A stretch of DNA of 42,400 bases from Faecalibacterium longum CLA-AA-H243 (lineage in GTDB: Bacteria > Bacillota > Clostridia > Oscillospirales > Ruminococcaceae): the NCBI RefSeq assembly GCF_020687245.1, contig NZ_JAJEQG010000022.1:1-42400 (forward strand). Direction: 5' to 3'. The notes beneath the pieces were generated by a model. The model saw only the letters and a program-made list of their open reading frames with translations, had not been told where the DNA came from and did not search any database. This document shows positions 1 through 7,868 of this stretch, in pieces; within the stretch, counting starts at the first letter, position 1, and every line of letters begins with the position of its first letter. Made by a program: the position numbers and the translations under genes.

Positions 1-69
1 CTTGCGTCTTGCTGGCCGCGGCCCCAACAGCGACTCCCTGTTTCCGCCACTGGCGGCGGTCGTCGTTGT
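1..69. other. window edge, no gene recognised
   Basis: GC-rich sequence downstream of purD. I see no supportable coding region. Its last bases (GTTGTTGCTCCTAACGAGG) also occur in the repeat copy at 32690, so part of it may belong to a repeat variant. Confidence 0.4.
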
Positions 70-167
70 TGCTCCTAACGAGGGGAGGCCTTGGCATACC
101 GGAAAACTTAAGCTCTTCGCCAGAGGCTCCCCTCGGTAGGGGAGCTGTCTGCGAAGCAGACTGAGAG
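70..167. repeat. dispersed palindromic repeat, copy 1 (right part)
   Basis: Carries the family core: CTCTTCGCCAGAGGCTCCCC, a GGTAGGGGAGC hairpin, then GCGAAGCAGACTGAGAGGTT. The end abuts the purD stop codon, so the minus-strand message reads TAA directly into the repeat. It probably acts as a 3' hairpin or decay and termination structure (inference). Confidence 0.75.
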
Positions 168-169
168 GT

Positions 170-1474
170 TTATTCTTTCTCTGCCAGCGCTTTCAGCGCC
201 CGCATCCCGATGTCGGTGCGCTTGTGCAGCTTGTCGAAGTGGATGTGCTCCGCCGCCTCGTAGGCGATGGAGATGGCGCGGGGCAGGCCGGGCGCAGTGG
301 CCGTCACACCCAGCACACGGCCACCGTTGGTGACGAGCTGGCCGTCCTCGGTGATGGCCGTGCCGGAGTGGTAGACCGTGACGTTCGGCTCATCGGGCAG
401 CTGGCCGTCCACCAGACCGGTGATGGGCTTGCCCTTCTCGTAGGCCACCGGGTAGCCGCCGGAAGCGAGGATGACGCAGGCGGCAGCGCCGTCGGAGAAC
501 TTGACCTCGGTGTCGGCCAGCGTTCCTTCGGTGCAGGCGGTCATGACCTTGAGCAGGTCGCTTTCCAGCAGGGGCAGCACCACCTGAGTCTCAGGGTCGC
601 CGAAGCGGCAGTTGTACTCGATGACCTTCGGGCCGTCCGGGGTGAGCATCAGGCCGAAGTAGAGGCAGCCCTTGAAGGGGCAGCCCTCAGTGTTCATGGC
701 CTTGATGGTGGGCAGGAAAATTTTCTCCATGCACTCGGCAGCGATGGCCGGAGTGTAATAGGGGTTCGGCGCGACGGTACCCATGCCGCCGGTGTTCAGG
801 CCGGTGTCGTGGTCGTTGGCGCGCTTGTGGTCCATGGAGGACACCATGGGCTTGACCACCTTGCCGTCGGTGAAGCTCAGCACACTGACCTCAGGGCCGG
901 TGAGGAACTCTTCCACCACGACATGGTTGCCGGAAGCGCCGAACTTTTTGTCCAGCATGATCTCCTTGACGCCCTCGGCGGCCTGCTCTTCGTTCTCGCA
1001 GATGAGCACGCCCTTGCCCAGCGCAAGGCCGTCTGCCTTGATGACCACCGGGTATTTGCCCTCAGCCTTGATATACTCCATGACCTTGGCGGGGTCGTCG
1101 AAGGTCTCATACTTTGCGGTGGGGATGCCGTACTTCTTCATGAGGTCTTTCGAAAAGACCTTGGATGCCTCGATGCGGGCAGCGGCCTTGTCCGGGCCGA
1201 AAGCCGGGATGCCGACTGCCGCCAGCGCATCCACCATGCCCAGTGCCAGCGGGTCGTCCTGAGCCACCACGACGTAGTCGAACTTTTCCGTCTCCGCAAA
1301 GCCGACCATCGTTTCCACGTCGGTGGCCTTGATGTTGACGCAGTGGGCGTCATAGCCGATGCCGCCGTTGCCGGGCGCACACCAGACTTCGCCGCAGTCG
1401 GGGCTCTTCTTCAATGCCTTGATGATGGCGTGCTCGCGTCCGCCGCCGCCAACGACTAAGATTTTCTTGCTCAT
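170..1474 (-). CDS. purD: phosphoribosylamine-glycine ligase
   Basis: PurD joins phosphoribosylamine and glycine using ATP, the second step of IMP synthesis, in the cytoplasm. The 434-residue protein opens with the family signature KILVVGGGGREHAI, followed by the ATP-grasp core (VVIKADGLALGKGV, then GPEVSVLSFTDG) and the metal and substrate segment EYNCRFGDPETQ. Length matches the family. I chose the ATG at 1474, preceded by GAGGTG at good spacing; an in-frame ATG at 1489 would add five residues not typical of the family. It is the last gene of the purE-F-M-N-O-H-D cluster in this window and is separated from purH by a repeat copy. Confidence 0.96.
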   Translation of the reverse strand: MSKKILVVGGGGREHAIIKALKKSPDCGEVWCAPGNGGIGYDAHCVNIKATDVETMVGFAETEKFDYVVVAQDDPLALGMVDALAAVGIPAFGPDKAAARIEASKVFSKDLMKKYGIPTAKYETFDDPAKVMEYIKAEGKYPVVIKADGLALGKGVLICENEEQAAEGVKEIMLDKKFGASGNHVVVEEFLTGPEVSVLSFTDGKVVKPMVSSMDHKRANDHDTGLNTGGMGTVAPNPYYTPAIAAECMEKIFLPTIKAMNTEGCPFKGCLYFGLMLTPDGPKVIEYNCRFGDPETQVVLPLLESDLLKVMTACTEGTLADTEVKFSDGAAACVILASGGYPVAYEKGKPITGLVDGQLPDEPNVTVYHSGTAITEDGQLVTNGGRVLGVTATAPGLPRAISIAYEAAEHIHFDKLHKRTDIGMRALKALAEKE

Positions 1475-1493
1475 TTTCACGCACCTCATAACT

Positions 1494-1627
1494 CAACCTC
1501 TCCGTCACGGCTGACGCCGTGCCACCTCCCCTACCGAGGGGAGGCTTTGGCATTTCGGAAAGCTTTATCTCTTCGCCAGAGGCTCCCCTCGCTAGGGGAG
1601 CTGTCGAGCAAAGCGAGACTGAGAGGT
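1494..1627. repeat. dispersed palindromic repeat, copy 2 (full)
   Basis: Full-length copy of about 134 bases between purH and purD. It starts AACCTCTCCGTCACGGCTGA and ends GAGACTGAGAGGTT, so the ends form an inverted repeat. The inside holds two GGGGAG/CTCCCC-type hairpins. It lies just after the purH stop on the minus strand. Confidence 0.8.
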
Positions 1628-1634
1628 TTTCTTT

Positions 1635-2816
1635 TTAGTGATGGAACAGCCGGATGCCGCAGAATGCCATTGCGATGCCGTACTTGTTGCAGGTGTCGAT
1701 GACCTGCTGGTCGCGGATGGAGCCGCCGGGCTGGACGATGGCCGTCACGCCGGAACGGCGTGCGCGCTCGATGTTGTCGCCGAAGGGGAAGAACGCATCC
1801 GAGCCGAGGCAGACGCCGGTGACGTGGCTCAGGTACTCTTTCTTTTCCTCAGCGGTCAGCGGCTCGGGCTGACGGGTGAAGGTCTCGGCCCAGACGTCGT
1901 CACCGATGACGTCCTCGGGGGTGTCGCCGATGTAAACATCAATGGCGTTGTCGCGGTTGGGCTTTGCCACATCGTCACGGAAGGGCAGCTCCAGCACCTT
2001 CGGCATATGGCGCAGCTGCCAGTTGTCGGCCTTCTGGCCTGCCAGACGGGTGCAGTGGATGCGGCTCTGCTGGCCGGCGCCCACGCCGATGGTCTGGCCG
2101 CCTGCGGTGTAGCAGACGCTGTTGGACTGGGTGTATTTCAGGGTGATGAGGGCAATGATGAGGTCGCGCTTCTGCTCCTCGGTCACGGTCTTGTTCTCGG
2201 TGACCCAGTTGGTCAGCATGGTGTCGGCGTTGATGGCCAGCTCGTTGCGGCCCTGCTCGAAGGTGATGCCGTAGACCTGCTTGTGCTCCACGGGGTTCGG
2301 CTTGTAGGCCGGGTCGATGGCGACCACGTTGTAATTGCCTTTCTTCTTTCCGGCGAGGATGGTCAGTGCCTCCGGCTCATAGCCCGGGGCGATGATGCCG
2401 TCAGACACTTCGTGCTGGATGAGCTTTGCAGTCGGCACATCGCAGACGTCGGAGAGAGCGATCCAGTCGCCGAAGGAGGACATCCGGTCCGCACCGCGGG
2501 CGCGGGCATAAGCGCAGGCCAGCGGCGAAAGCTCCATGTCCGGGGCGATGTGGTACATCTTCCGCTCCACCTCGCTCAGAGGCAGACCGAGAGCTGCGCC
2601 GGCCGGGGAGACGTGCTTGAAGGAGGCGGCAGCGGGCAGGCCGCAGGCCTCCTTCAGCTCCTTGACCAGCTGGATGGAGTTCAGGGCATCCAGAAAATTG
2701 ATGTAGCCGGGCTTGCCGTTCAGGACGGTGACGGGCAGGTCGGAGCCATCCTCCATATAAATGCGGCTGGGCTTCTGGTTGGGGTTGCAACCGTACTTCA
2801 GTGCGAGTTCATTCAT
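1635..2816 (-). CDS. purH: stand-alone AICAR transformylase (PurH transformylase half)
   Basis: Transfers a formyl group from 10-formyl-tetrahydrofolate to AICAR, the ninth step of IMP synthesis. The 393-residue protein has only the transformylase domain: it starts MNELALKYGCNPNQKP and contains the KHVSPAGAA motif and the C-terminal FFPFGDNIERARRSGV and IVQPGGSIRDQ segments. The N-terminal IMP cyclohydrolase domain of ordinary bifunctional PurH (about 520 residues) is absent. The neighbouring purO-type gene explains the loss by supplying the cyclohydrolase. The start is fixed by AAGGAGG ten bases upstream. It lies 25 bases after purO, in the same operon. Confidence 0.93.
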   Translation of the reverse strand: MNELALKYGCNPNQKPSRIYMEDGSDLPVTVLNGKPGYINFLDALNSIQLVKELKEACGLPAAASFKHVSPAGAALGLPLSEVERKMYHIAPDMELSPLACAYARARGADRMSSFGDWIALSDVCDVPTAKLIQHEVSDGIIAPGYEPEALTILAGKKKGNYNVVAIDPAYKPNPVEHKQVYGITFEQGRNELAINADTMLTNWVTENKTVTEEQKRDLIIALITLKYTQSNSVCYTAGGQTIGVGAGQQSRIHCTRLAGQKADNWQLRHMPKVLELPFRDDVAKPNRDNAIDVYIGDTPEDVIGDDVWAETFTRQPEPLTAEEKKEYLSHVTGVCLGSDAFFPFGDNIERARRSGVTAIVQPGGSIRDQQVIDTCNKYGIAMAFCGIRLFHH

Positions 2817-2841
2817 TGGTGCATCCTCCTTGTGTCTTAGG

Positions 2842-3642
2842 TTATTCTTCCTCGGCGTCGAGCTTTTTGAGCAGTTCCAGCTCTTCGGGCAGCAGCTCCG
2901 GCTCCTCAGGGTCGTCGAGGTCGCTGCACACAGCGTCGTATTTGTTGAAGATCATGTCGCCGCTCTCGCCGGTCTCCAGGTCGATGACCCGGGCGAAGAG
3001 GCTGACCTTGTTGTCGGGGTTCAGGTTCTGCCACAGGCCGTGGGCGAAGTCGCCGATGGTACGGGGGCAGGCGAAGCGGAGCGGCTCCCCCTCAAAGCTG
3101 GGGATGGGATTGCCGTTGTGCTTGTAGGTGCTGATGAAGTGGCCTTCACCGGCCACGGGCTGGGGGTAGTCGAAGAAATAGCGCTGGACGCTCTCGCCGT
3201 TGCCGTCGGCAGACTTGAGGATGCTCATCTGGTAGCTGCCGTCTGCGTACACCACAGCGGAGATGCGGGGGGTGTAGTTGGGCTCGTCCGGCTCAAAGGT
3301 GCGGGTGCGCAGGGCGTCGGCGAAGCTCTTGCCCCGGCTCATTTCGTCAAAGATGGTGTCGGTCTGGTCGCCGTTGGTGACGATATGGGTCTTGCCGAGG
3401 GTCAGCACAGGGTTATAGATGATGAGGCTGGGGTCCTCGAGCTTGGCCGGGTCGGCAGCCATGGTGCAGATGCCGCCGCGCTCCGACACCGGGTCGAAGA
3501 CGCGGTTGCGGCTGTTCTCGCTGCGGCCCATGATGAAATAGCCGATGAACACCTGACGGCCATCCGGAGCCTTTGCCACCGCGATGCCGCGGCCGGGGTA
3601 CTCGTTCGCGGCCAGATATTCGTTCAGGTTGATTCTCTCCAT
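2842..3642 (-). CDS. purO: IMP cyclohydrolase, PurO-like
   Basis: Predicted to close FAICAR to IMP, the last step of the pathway. The 266-residue protein resembles the PurO-type IMP cyclohydrolase family (best known from archaea, also present in some Clostridia): it has the N-terminal YPGRGIAVAKAPDGRQVFIG, then FIMGRSENSRNR and GKTHIVTNGDQTDTI. I chose the ATG at 3642, preceded by AATAGGAGAATAAC; upstream in-frame codons are the translated repeat and should be excluded. The acidic tail (EEPELLPEELELLKK) is probably flexible. Its place between purN and the transformylase-only purH supports the role strongly. Family call is by recognition; no search was run. Confidence 0.85.
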   Translation of the reverse strand: MERINLNEYLAANEYPGRGIAVAKAPDGRQVFIGYFIMGRSENSRNRVFDPVSERGGICTMAADPAKLEDPSLIIYNPVLTLGKTHIVTNGDQTDTIFDEMSRGKSFADALRTRTFEPDEPNYTPRISAVVYADGSYQMSILKSADGNGESVQRYFFDYPQPVAGEGHFISTYKHNGNPIPSFEGEPLRFACPRTIGDFAHGLWQNLNPDNKVSLFARVIDLETGESGDMIFNKYDAVCSDLDDPEEPELLPEELELLKKLDAEEE

Positions 3643-3660
3643 TGTTATTCTCCTATTGTT

Positions 3661-3793
3661 AAACCTCTCCGTCACGGCTGACGCCGTGCCACCTCCCCTA
3701 CCGAGGGGAGGCCTTGGCATACCGGAAAGCTTTGCCTCTTCGCCAGAGGCTCCCCTCGATAGGGGAGCTGTCTGCGAAGCAGACTGAGAGGTT
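3661..3793. repeat. dispersed palindromic repeat, copy 3 (full)
   Basis: Full 133-base copy between purN and purO, with terminal inverted repeat AACCTCTC / GAGAGGTT and internal hairpins CCCCTACCGAGGGG and CCCCTCGATAGGGG. On the minus strand it begins four bases after the purN stop. Confidence 0.82.
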
Positions 3794-3796
3794 ATC

Positions 3797-4393
3797 TCAT
3801 TTAATCTCTCCGCTGCACACCATTGCCACAGCCTTCGGCAGCAGCTTCCATTCAGCCTGCTCCATTACACGCTTCTGCAGCACCTCGGGGGTGTCGCCGG
3901 GCAGGATGTCCACGGCCTTCTGCAGCAGGATAGGCCCGCCGTCGCACTCCTCATTGACGAAGTGGACGGTAGCGCCCGTCACCTTGCAGCCCCGGGCCAG
4001 CGCGGCTTCGTGGGGGCGCAGGCCGTACATTCCCGGCCCGCAGAAGGACGGGATGAGGGCGGGGTGGATATTCAGGATGCGGCGGGGATAGGCCTCGATG
4101 ACGCTGGGGCCTAACACGGACAGAAAGCCCGCCAGAACCACAAGGTCAATGTTATGTTCTTTCAGCGTTTTCAGCAGTGCGGCGTCAAAATTCTCACTGG
4201 AAGCGTAATCCTTCCGGCGGACCACCACACCCTCGACGCCCGCATTAGCGGCGCGTTCCAGCGCGTAGACGCCGGGTTTGGAGGCCACGACAAGCCTGAT
4301 CTTGCCGCTGGGGTTCTCGCCCCGGGCCTCGCTGTCCAGCAGCGCCTGCAAATTGGTGCCGCCGCCGGACACTAACACTGCAATGTTCAGCAC
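3797..4393 (-). CDS. purN: phosphoribosylglycinamide formyltransferase
   Basis: Formylates GAR with 10-formyl-tetrahydrofolate, step three of IMP synthesis. The 198-residue protein shows the N-terminal LVSGGGTNLQALLD, the catalytic region RILNIHPALIPSF with its Asn-x-His pair, and the TGATVHFVNEECDGGPIL motif with the catalytic Asp. The start is a GTG at 4393, which overlaps the last seven bases of purM, so translation is probably coupled. Length is normal. Confidence is high from the motifs and from the order purM-purN. Confidence 0.95.
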   Translation of the reverse strand: MLNIAVLVSGGGTNLQALLDSEARGENPSGKIRLVVASKPGVYALERAANAGVEGVVVRRKDYASSENFDAALLKTLKEHNIDLVVLAGFLSVLGPSVIEAYPRRILNIHPALIPSFCGPGMYGLRPHEAALARGCKVTGATVHFVNEECDGGPILLQKAVDILPGDTPEVLQKRVMEQAEWKLLPKAVAMVCSGEIK

Positions 4394-5433
4394 AGCTCGA
4401 CACCCTCACCTTCTGCGATGACGCCCAGACGGTAAGCTTCCGGCTCGCCGTTGGCATGGAGGATCTCCAGTGCCTTGTCGGCCTGCTCAGCGGGGACGGT
4501 CAGCACCATGCCGACGCCCATATTGAAGGTGTTGAACATATCGTGCTCAGAGATGCTGCCGGTCTTCTGCATCAGGTGGAAGAGGGCCGGGGTGCGGACG
4601 TCCTCCTTCTTGATGCGGGCGCAGCAGCCCTTCTTCAGGCTGCGGGGGATATTCTCGTAGAAGCCGCCGCCGGTGATGTGAGAGATGCCCTTGACATCCA
4701 CTTCTTCCAGTACTTTCAGCACAGGCTTGACGTAGATCTTGGTGGGGGCCAGCAGGGCCTCGCCGAGGGTCTTGCCGCCCAGCTCTGCGGGGGCCGTCTT
4801 CAGGACGGCGGGGTCGCCGTCGATGTCAAAAATTTTGCGCACCAGCGAGAAACCATTGGAATGGACGCCGGTGGAGGGCAGGGCGATGATGACATCGCCG
4901 GGCTTCATGGTCTCGTTATTGAGGATCTTTTCCTTGTCCACAACGCCCACGGTGAAACCGGCCAGATCGTACTCGTCCTCCGGCATCATGCCCGGGTGCT
5001 CAGCGGTCTCGCCGCCCACCAGAGAACAGTCAGCCTGGACGCAGCCCTCGGACACGCCCTTGACGATCTCGGCGATCTTCTCGGGGATGTTGCGGCCGCA
5101 GGCGATGTAGTCGAGGAAGACCAGCGGCTTTGCACCGGCGCAGATGACGTCGTTGACGCACATAGCCACGCAGTCGATGCCGATGGTGTCGTGCTTGTCC
5201 ATGATCATGGCGATCTTCAGCTTGGTGCCGACGCCGTCGGTGCCGGAGATGAGGACGGGGTGCTTGTAGCCGGTGCAGTCCAGCTCAAACAGGCCACCGA
5301 AGCCGCCCAGACCACCGATGCAGTGCTCGTTCATGGTGCGGGCCACATACTGCTTCATGAGTTCGACCGAACGATAGCCGGCGGTGATGTCCACACCTGC
5401 GGCTGCATAGCTTTCCGAATAGCTCTTTTCCAT
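4387..5433 (-). CDS. purM: phosphoribosylformylglycinamidine cyclo-ligase
   Basis: AIR synthetase: closes FGAM to aminoimidazole ribotide with ATP, step five of the pathway. The 348 residues include YAAAGVDITAGYRSVELMK, the loop LISGTDGVGTKLKIA, the glycine-rich SLVGGETAEHPGMM and GISHITGGGFYENIPR, all characteristic of PurM. The ATG at 5433 follows AGGAGAA, which lies inside the 3' end of purF. It overlaps purN by seven bases. No oddities seen. Confidence 0.96.
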   Translation of the reverse strand: MEKSYSESYAAAGVDITAGYRSVELMKQYVARTMNEHCIGGLGGFGGLFELDCTGYKHPVLISGTDGVGTKLKIAMIMDKHDTIGIDCVAMCVNDVICAGAKPLVFLDYIACGRNIPEKIAEIVKGVSEGCVQADCSLVGGETAEHPGMMPEDEYDLAGFTVGVVDKEKILNNETMKPGDVIIALPSTGVHSNGFSLVRKIFDIDGDPAVLKTAPAELGGKTLGEALLAPTKIYVKPVLKVLEEVDVKGISHITGGGFYENIPRSLKKGCCARIKKEDVRTPALFHLMQKTGSISEHDMFNTFNMGVGMVLTVPAEQADKALEILHANGEPEAYRLGVIAEGEGVELC

Positions 5434-5435
5434 TG

Positions 5436-6914
5436 TTATTCTCCTAACTTTTTCTCGTCCTTGGGACGGTCATTCAGGTGGCGTTCATGAATATCGGTGG
5501 AAAGCACCTCTTCCGGCTTCACCGCGTATTTGCCGGTGAAGCAGGCGGTGCAGAAGCCGCAGTTGGCGTTCTGGGCCAGCTGGACGACGTGCTCCGTGGA
5601 GAGGTAGCCCAGCGTGTCGGCGCCAATGATCTCGTTGATCTGGTCCACCGTGCGGCCGGTAGCGACCAGAAGCTTCTGGTCGGGGATGTCGGTGCCAAAG
5701 TAGCAGGGATATTTGAAGGGGGGTGCCGAAACGCGGAAGTGGACTTCCTTTGCTCCGGCGTCCCGCAGCAGCTTGATGATGCGGGCAGAGGTGGTGCCGC
5801 GCACGATGGAGTCATCCACCAGCACGACCCGCTTGCCCTTGACAGTGCTGGTCACGACGTTCAGCTTGATGCGGACGCTGTTCTCGCGCTGCTTCTGGCT
5901 GCCCTGGATAAAGGTGCGGCCGATGTACTTATTTTTAATAAAGCCGATGCCGTAGGGGATGCCGCTCTCCTGAGAGTAGCCAAGGGCGGCGTCGAGGCCG
6001 GAGTCCGGCACACCGATGACCACATCGGCCTCCACAGGGTGCTCCTGAGCCAGGAAGCGGCCTGCCTGCTTGCGGGCCTCATGCACCGAGCTGCCCTCGA
6101 TGATGCTGTCGGGGCGGGCGAAATAGATGAACTCGAAGACGCACATCTGGCGGTCGGGACGGCCGCAGTGGTCTTTGATGGAGCGCAGCTCACCGGTCTT
6201 GGTGTCGGTGATGACGATCTCGCCGGGTTCCACGTCCCGCAGCAGGGTCGCGCCCACCGCATCCAATGCGCAGCTCTCGCTGGCAAAGACGTAGCCGCCG
6301 CCCGGCAGGGTGCCGATGCAGAGAGGGCGATAACCGCGGGGGTCGCGGGCCGCGATAAGCTTAGTGGCCGACATGACCACGAGGCTGTAAGCACCTTCGA
6401 GGACGTCCATCGTCTTGCTGATGGCGATTTCAATGCTGCCCATCCGCAGGCGGTTGCGGGTGACGAGGTAGCAGATGACCTCGGTATCGGAGGAGCCATG
6501 GAAGATGGCACCCTCGTTTTCCAGCTGGCGGCGCAGCTCCAGAGCGTTGGTCAGATTGCCGTTGTGGCAGAGGGCCATGGTACCCCGGCCATGGCGGACG
6601 ATCATGGGCTGGGCGTTGGCCCGGACGCGGCTGCCGGAGGTGGCGTAGCGGACATGGCCGGTGGCCATGTGGGCCGTGGGCTTTGCCAGCGAGCCCAGCA
6701 CCGCCGGGGTGAACACTTCGTTGACAAGGCCGAGGTCCCGGTGGCCGTTGATGACGCCGTCGTCGTTCACGGCGATGCCGCAGCTCTCCTGTCCGCGATG
6801 CTGCAGCGCGTACAGGGCCGAGTAGGCGGCAGCGGCCACGTCCTCGGTGCCGGCACGGTCATAGATGCCGAAAACGCCGCACTCTTCGTGAAGCGGGTAT
6901 GCAAAATCAGACAT
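5436..6914 (-). CDS. purF: amidophosphoribosyltransferase
   Basis: Committing step of purine synthesis: PRPP plus glutamine gives phosphoribosylamine. The 492 residues start with an 11-residue propeptide before Cys12 (HEECGVFGIYD), which becomes the N-terminal nucleophile after processing. The PRPP-binding motif VVLVDDSIVRGTTS lies in the C-terminal half. Late cysteines in NCGFCTACFTG, plus an earlier YPCYFGTD, fit the Bacillus-type enzyme that holds a 4Fe-4S cluster (known for the family). The start codon overlaps the purE stop by one base (TAATG), implying coupling. Confidence 0.97.
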   Translation of the reverse strand: MSDFAYPLHEECGVFGIYDRAGTEDVAAAAYSALYALQHRGQESCGIAVNDDGVINGHRDLGLVNEVFTPAVLGSLAKPTAHMATGHVRYATSGSRVRANAQPMIVRHGRGTMALCHNGNLTNALELRRQLENEGAIFHGSSDTEVICYLVTRNRLRMGSIEIAISKTMDVLEGAYSLVVMSATKLIAARDPRGYRPLCIGTLPGGGYVFASESCALDAVGATLLRDVEPGEIVITDTKTGELRSIKDHCGRPDRQMCVFEFIYFARPDSIIEGSSVHEARKQAGRFLAQEHPVEADVVIGVPDSGLDAALGYSQESGIPYGIGFIKNKYIGRTFIQGSQKQRENSVRIKLNVVTSTVKGKRVVLVDDSIVRGTTSARIIKLLRDAGAKEVHFRVSAPPFKYPCYFGTDIPDQKLLVATGRTVDQINEIIGADTLGYLSTEHVVQLAQNANCGFCTACFTGKYAVKPEEVLSTDIHERHLNDRPKDEKKLGE

Positions 6915-7414
6915 TACAGTTCCTCGATCTCTTTCTGCAGTTTTTCTTCCTTGGCGGCGATCTGCCGGGCCATGGCGACGCGCTCAGCATCCAGCTTCGC
7001 AGCCAGTGCCTCATCGCCGAGGGCCAGGATCTCAGCAGCCAGCCAGGCGGCGTTCTTCGCGCCGTTCAGGGCCACTGTGGCCACCGGGATGCCGCTGGGC
7101 ATCTGGACGGTAGCCAGCAGGGCGTCCAGGCCGTCCATCGCGCCGCCCTTCATCGGGATGCCGATGACCGGCAGGGTGGTGTTTGCGGCAAAAGCACCGG
7201 CCAGATGGGCCGCCATGCCTGCTGCGCAGAGGATGACGCCGAAGCCGTTGGCCCTGGCATTCTTTGCAAACTCCGCTGCCTCGGCAGGGGTGCGGTGGGC
7301 CGACAGGATGTGCGCCTCAAAGGGGATGTCCAGCGCCTTGAGCTGAGCGCAGGCACCTTTCACCACCGGCCAATCACTGTCCGAACCCATAATGACTGCC
7401 ACTTTACGAATCAT
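6914..7414 (-). CDS. purE: N5-carboxyaminoimidazole ribonucleotide mutase, class I
   Basis: Rearranges N5-CAIR to CAIR in purine synthesis. The 166 residues carry the signature GSDSDWPVVKGA and the SAHRTP motif with the catalytic His typical of PurE class I. No purK is present in the window, so the CAIR supply step must be encoded elsewhere or use another route. The gene is first in the operon; its ATG at 7414 follows AGAGAGGTTGGATACAG. It lies only 37 bases after the leader terminator, with no room for its own promoter, so the operon is probably transcribed through the leader RNA. Confidence 0.96.
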   Translation of the reverse strand: MIRKVAVIMGSDSDWPVVKGACAQLKALDIPFEAHILSAHRTPAEAAEFAKNARANGFGVILCAAGMAAHLAGAFAANTTLPVIGIPMKGGAMDGLDALLATVQMPSGIPVATVALNGAKNAAWLAAEILALGDEALAAKLDAERVAMARQIAAKEEKLQKEIEEL

Positions 7415-7451
7415 CTGTATCCAACCTCTCTTTCTCTATCTCCCGCGACGA

Positions 7452-7484
7452 AAAACAAAAAAGGCTGTGATGCACTTACACCAC
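7452..7484 (-). terminator. rho-independent terminator upstream of purE
   Basis: On the minus strand AAGGCCGTG pairs with CACAGCCTT (one G-U pair), followed by TTTTTTGTTTTT. It ends the structured leader RNA and stands between the leader promoter and purE, so readthrough or attenuation must feed the pur operon. Confidence 0.8.
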
Positions 7485-7494
7485 GGCCTTTTAT

Positions 7495-7676
7495 TTCATT
7501 CTGGACAGACTGGACCCGCAGCAGGTTACACGGAGCCCCTGATGCATTCCCGTACCGGGACGGCACATGGTACCCAGCAGCTCATTTCGCATTCTGCTCA
7601 TCCTCCGCAAACCTCGTTGTCCACGCTGTTCTTCTCCGGCTGAAAAAGAGTTCATGCGCTCTTCCGTCCGCCGTCT
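7495..7676 (-). ncRNA. ssrS: structured leader RNA upstream of purE, 6S RNA candidate
   Basis: A strong promoter starts transcription at about 7676. The first bases (CAGAC, then GGAC) pair with GTCC and GTCTG about 170 bases later, giving a closing stem with a small internal loop. Inside are AGGTT/AACCT and CGGAG/CTCCG paired arms and a perfect hairpin, TCCCG-GTA-CGGGA. A near end-to-end rod with bulges, about 180 nt, preceded by a sigma-A promoter and followed by a terminator, fits 6S RNA. Proximity to a purine gene has been reported for some 6S genes. I see no purine, PRPP or ppGpp riboswitch core. The alternative is an unrecognised purine attenuator. The symbol is tentative. Confidence 0.5.
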
Positions 7677-7682
7677 GACTAC

Positions 7683-7710
7683 AGTATACGGCAAAAAAAC
7701 GCCTTTGCAA
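7683..7710 (-). promoter_or_regulatory. sigma-A promoter of the purE leader RNA
   Basis: Minus strand TTGCAA (7705-7710), 16-base spacer, TATACT (7683-7688). The predicted start falls exactly at the closing stem of the leader RNA. Confidence 0.75.
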
Positions 7711-7868
7711 AGAGCGTTCGGACAAATTTTCCCTTGTGTTCCCTGCTGTCAAAAAACTTTCAAAAATTTTGTGCAGTTTCGACACTGTTTTTCTTTTTAA
7801 GTACGACTTATCAGAAAATCTTTTTATAATAAATATCCTCTTAAAGGTTCTCCCCTTGGGAGAGGCTT

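Noticed and set aside
224-1459. Long plus-strand open frame (411 codons) opposite purD
   Set aside because: Shadow of the GC-rich purD codons; composition is Val/Leu/Asp/Gly-rich with no domain and no ribosome site. The same applies to the long frames opposite purH, purM, purF, atpD, atpA and others.
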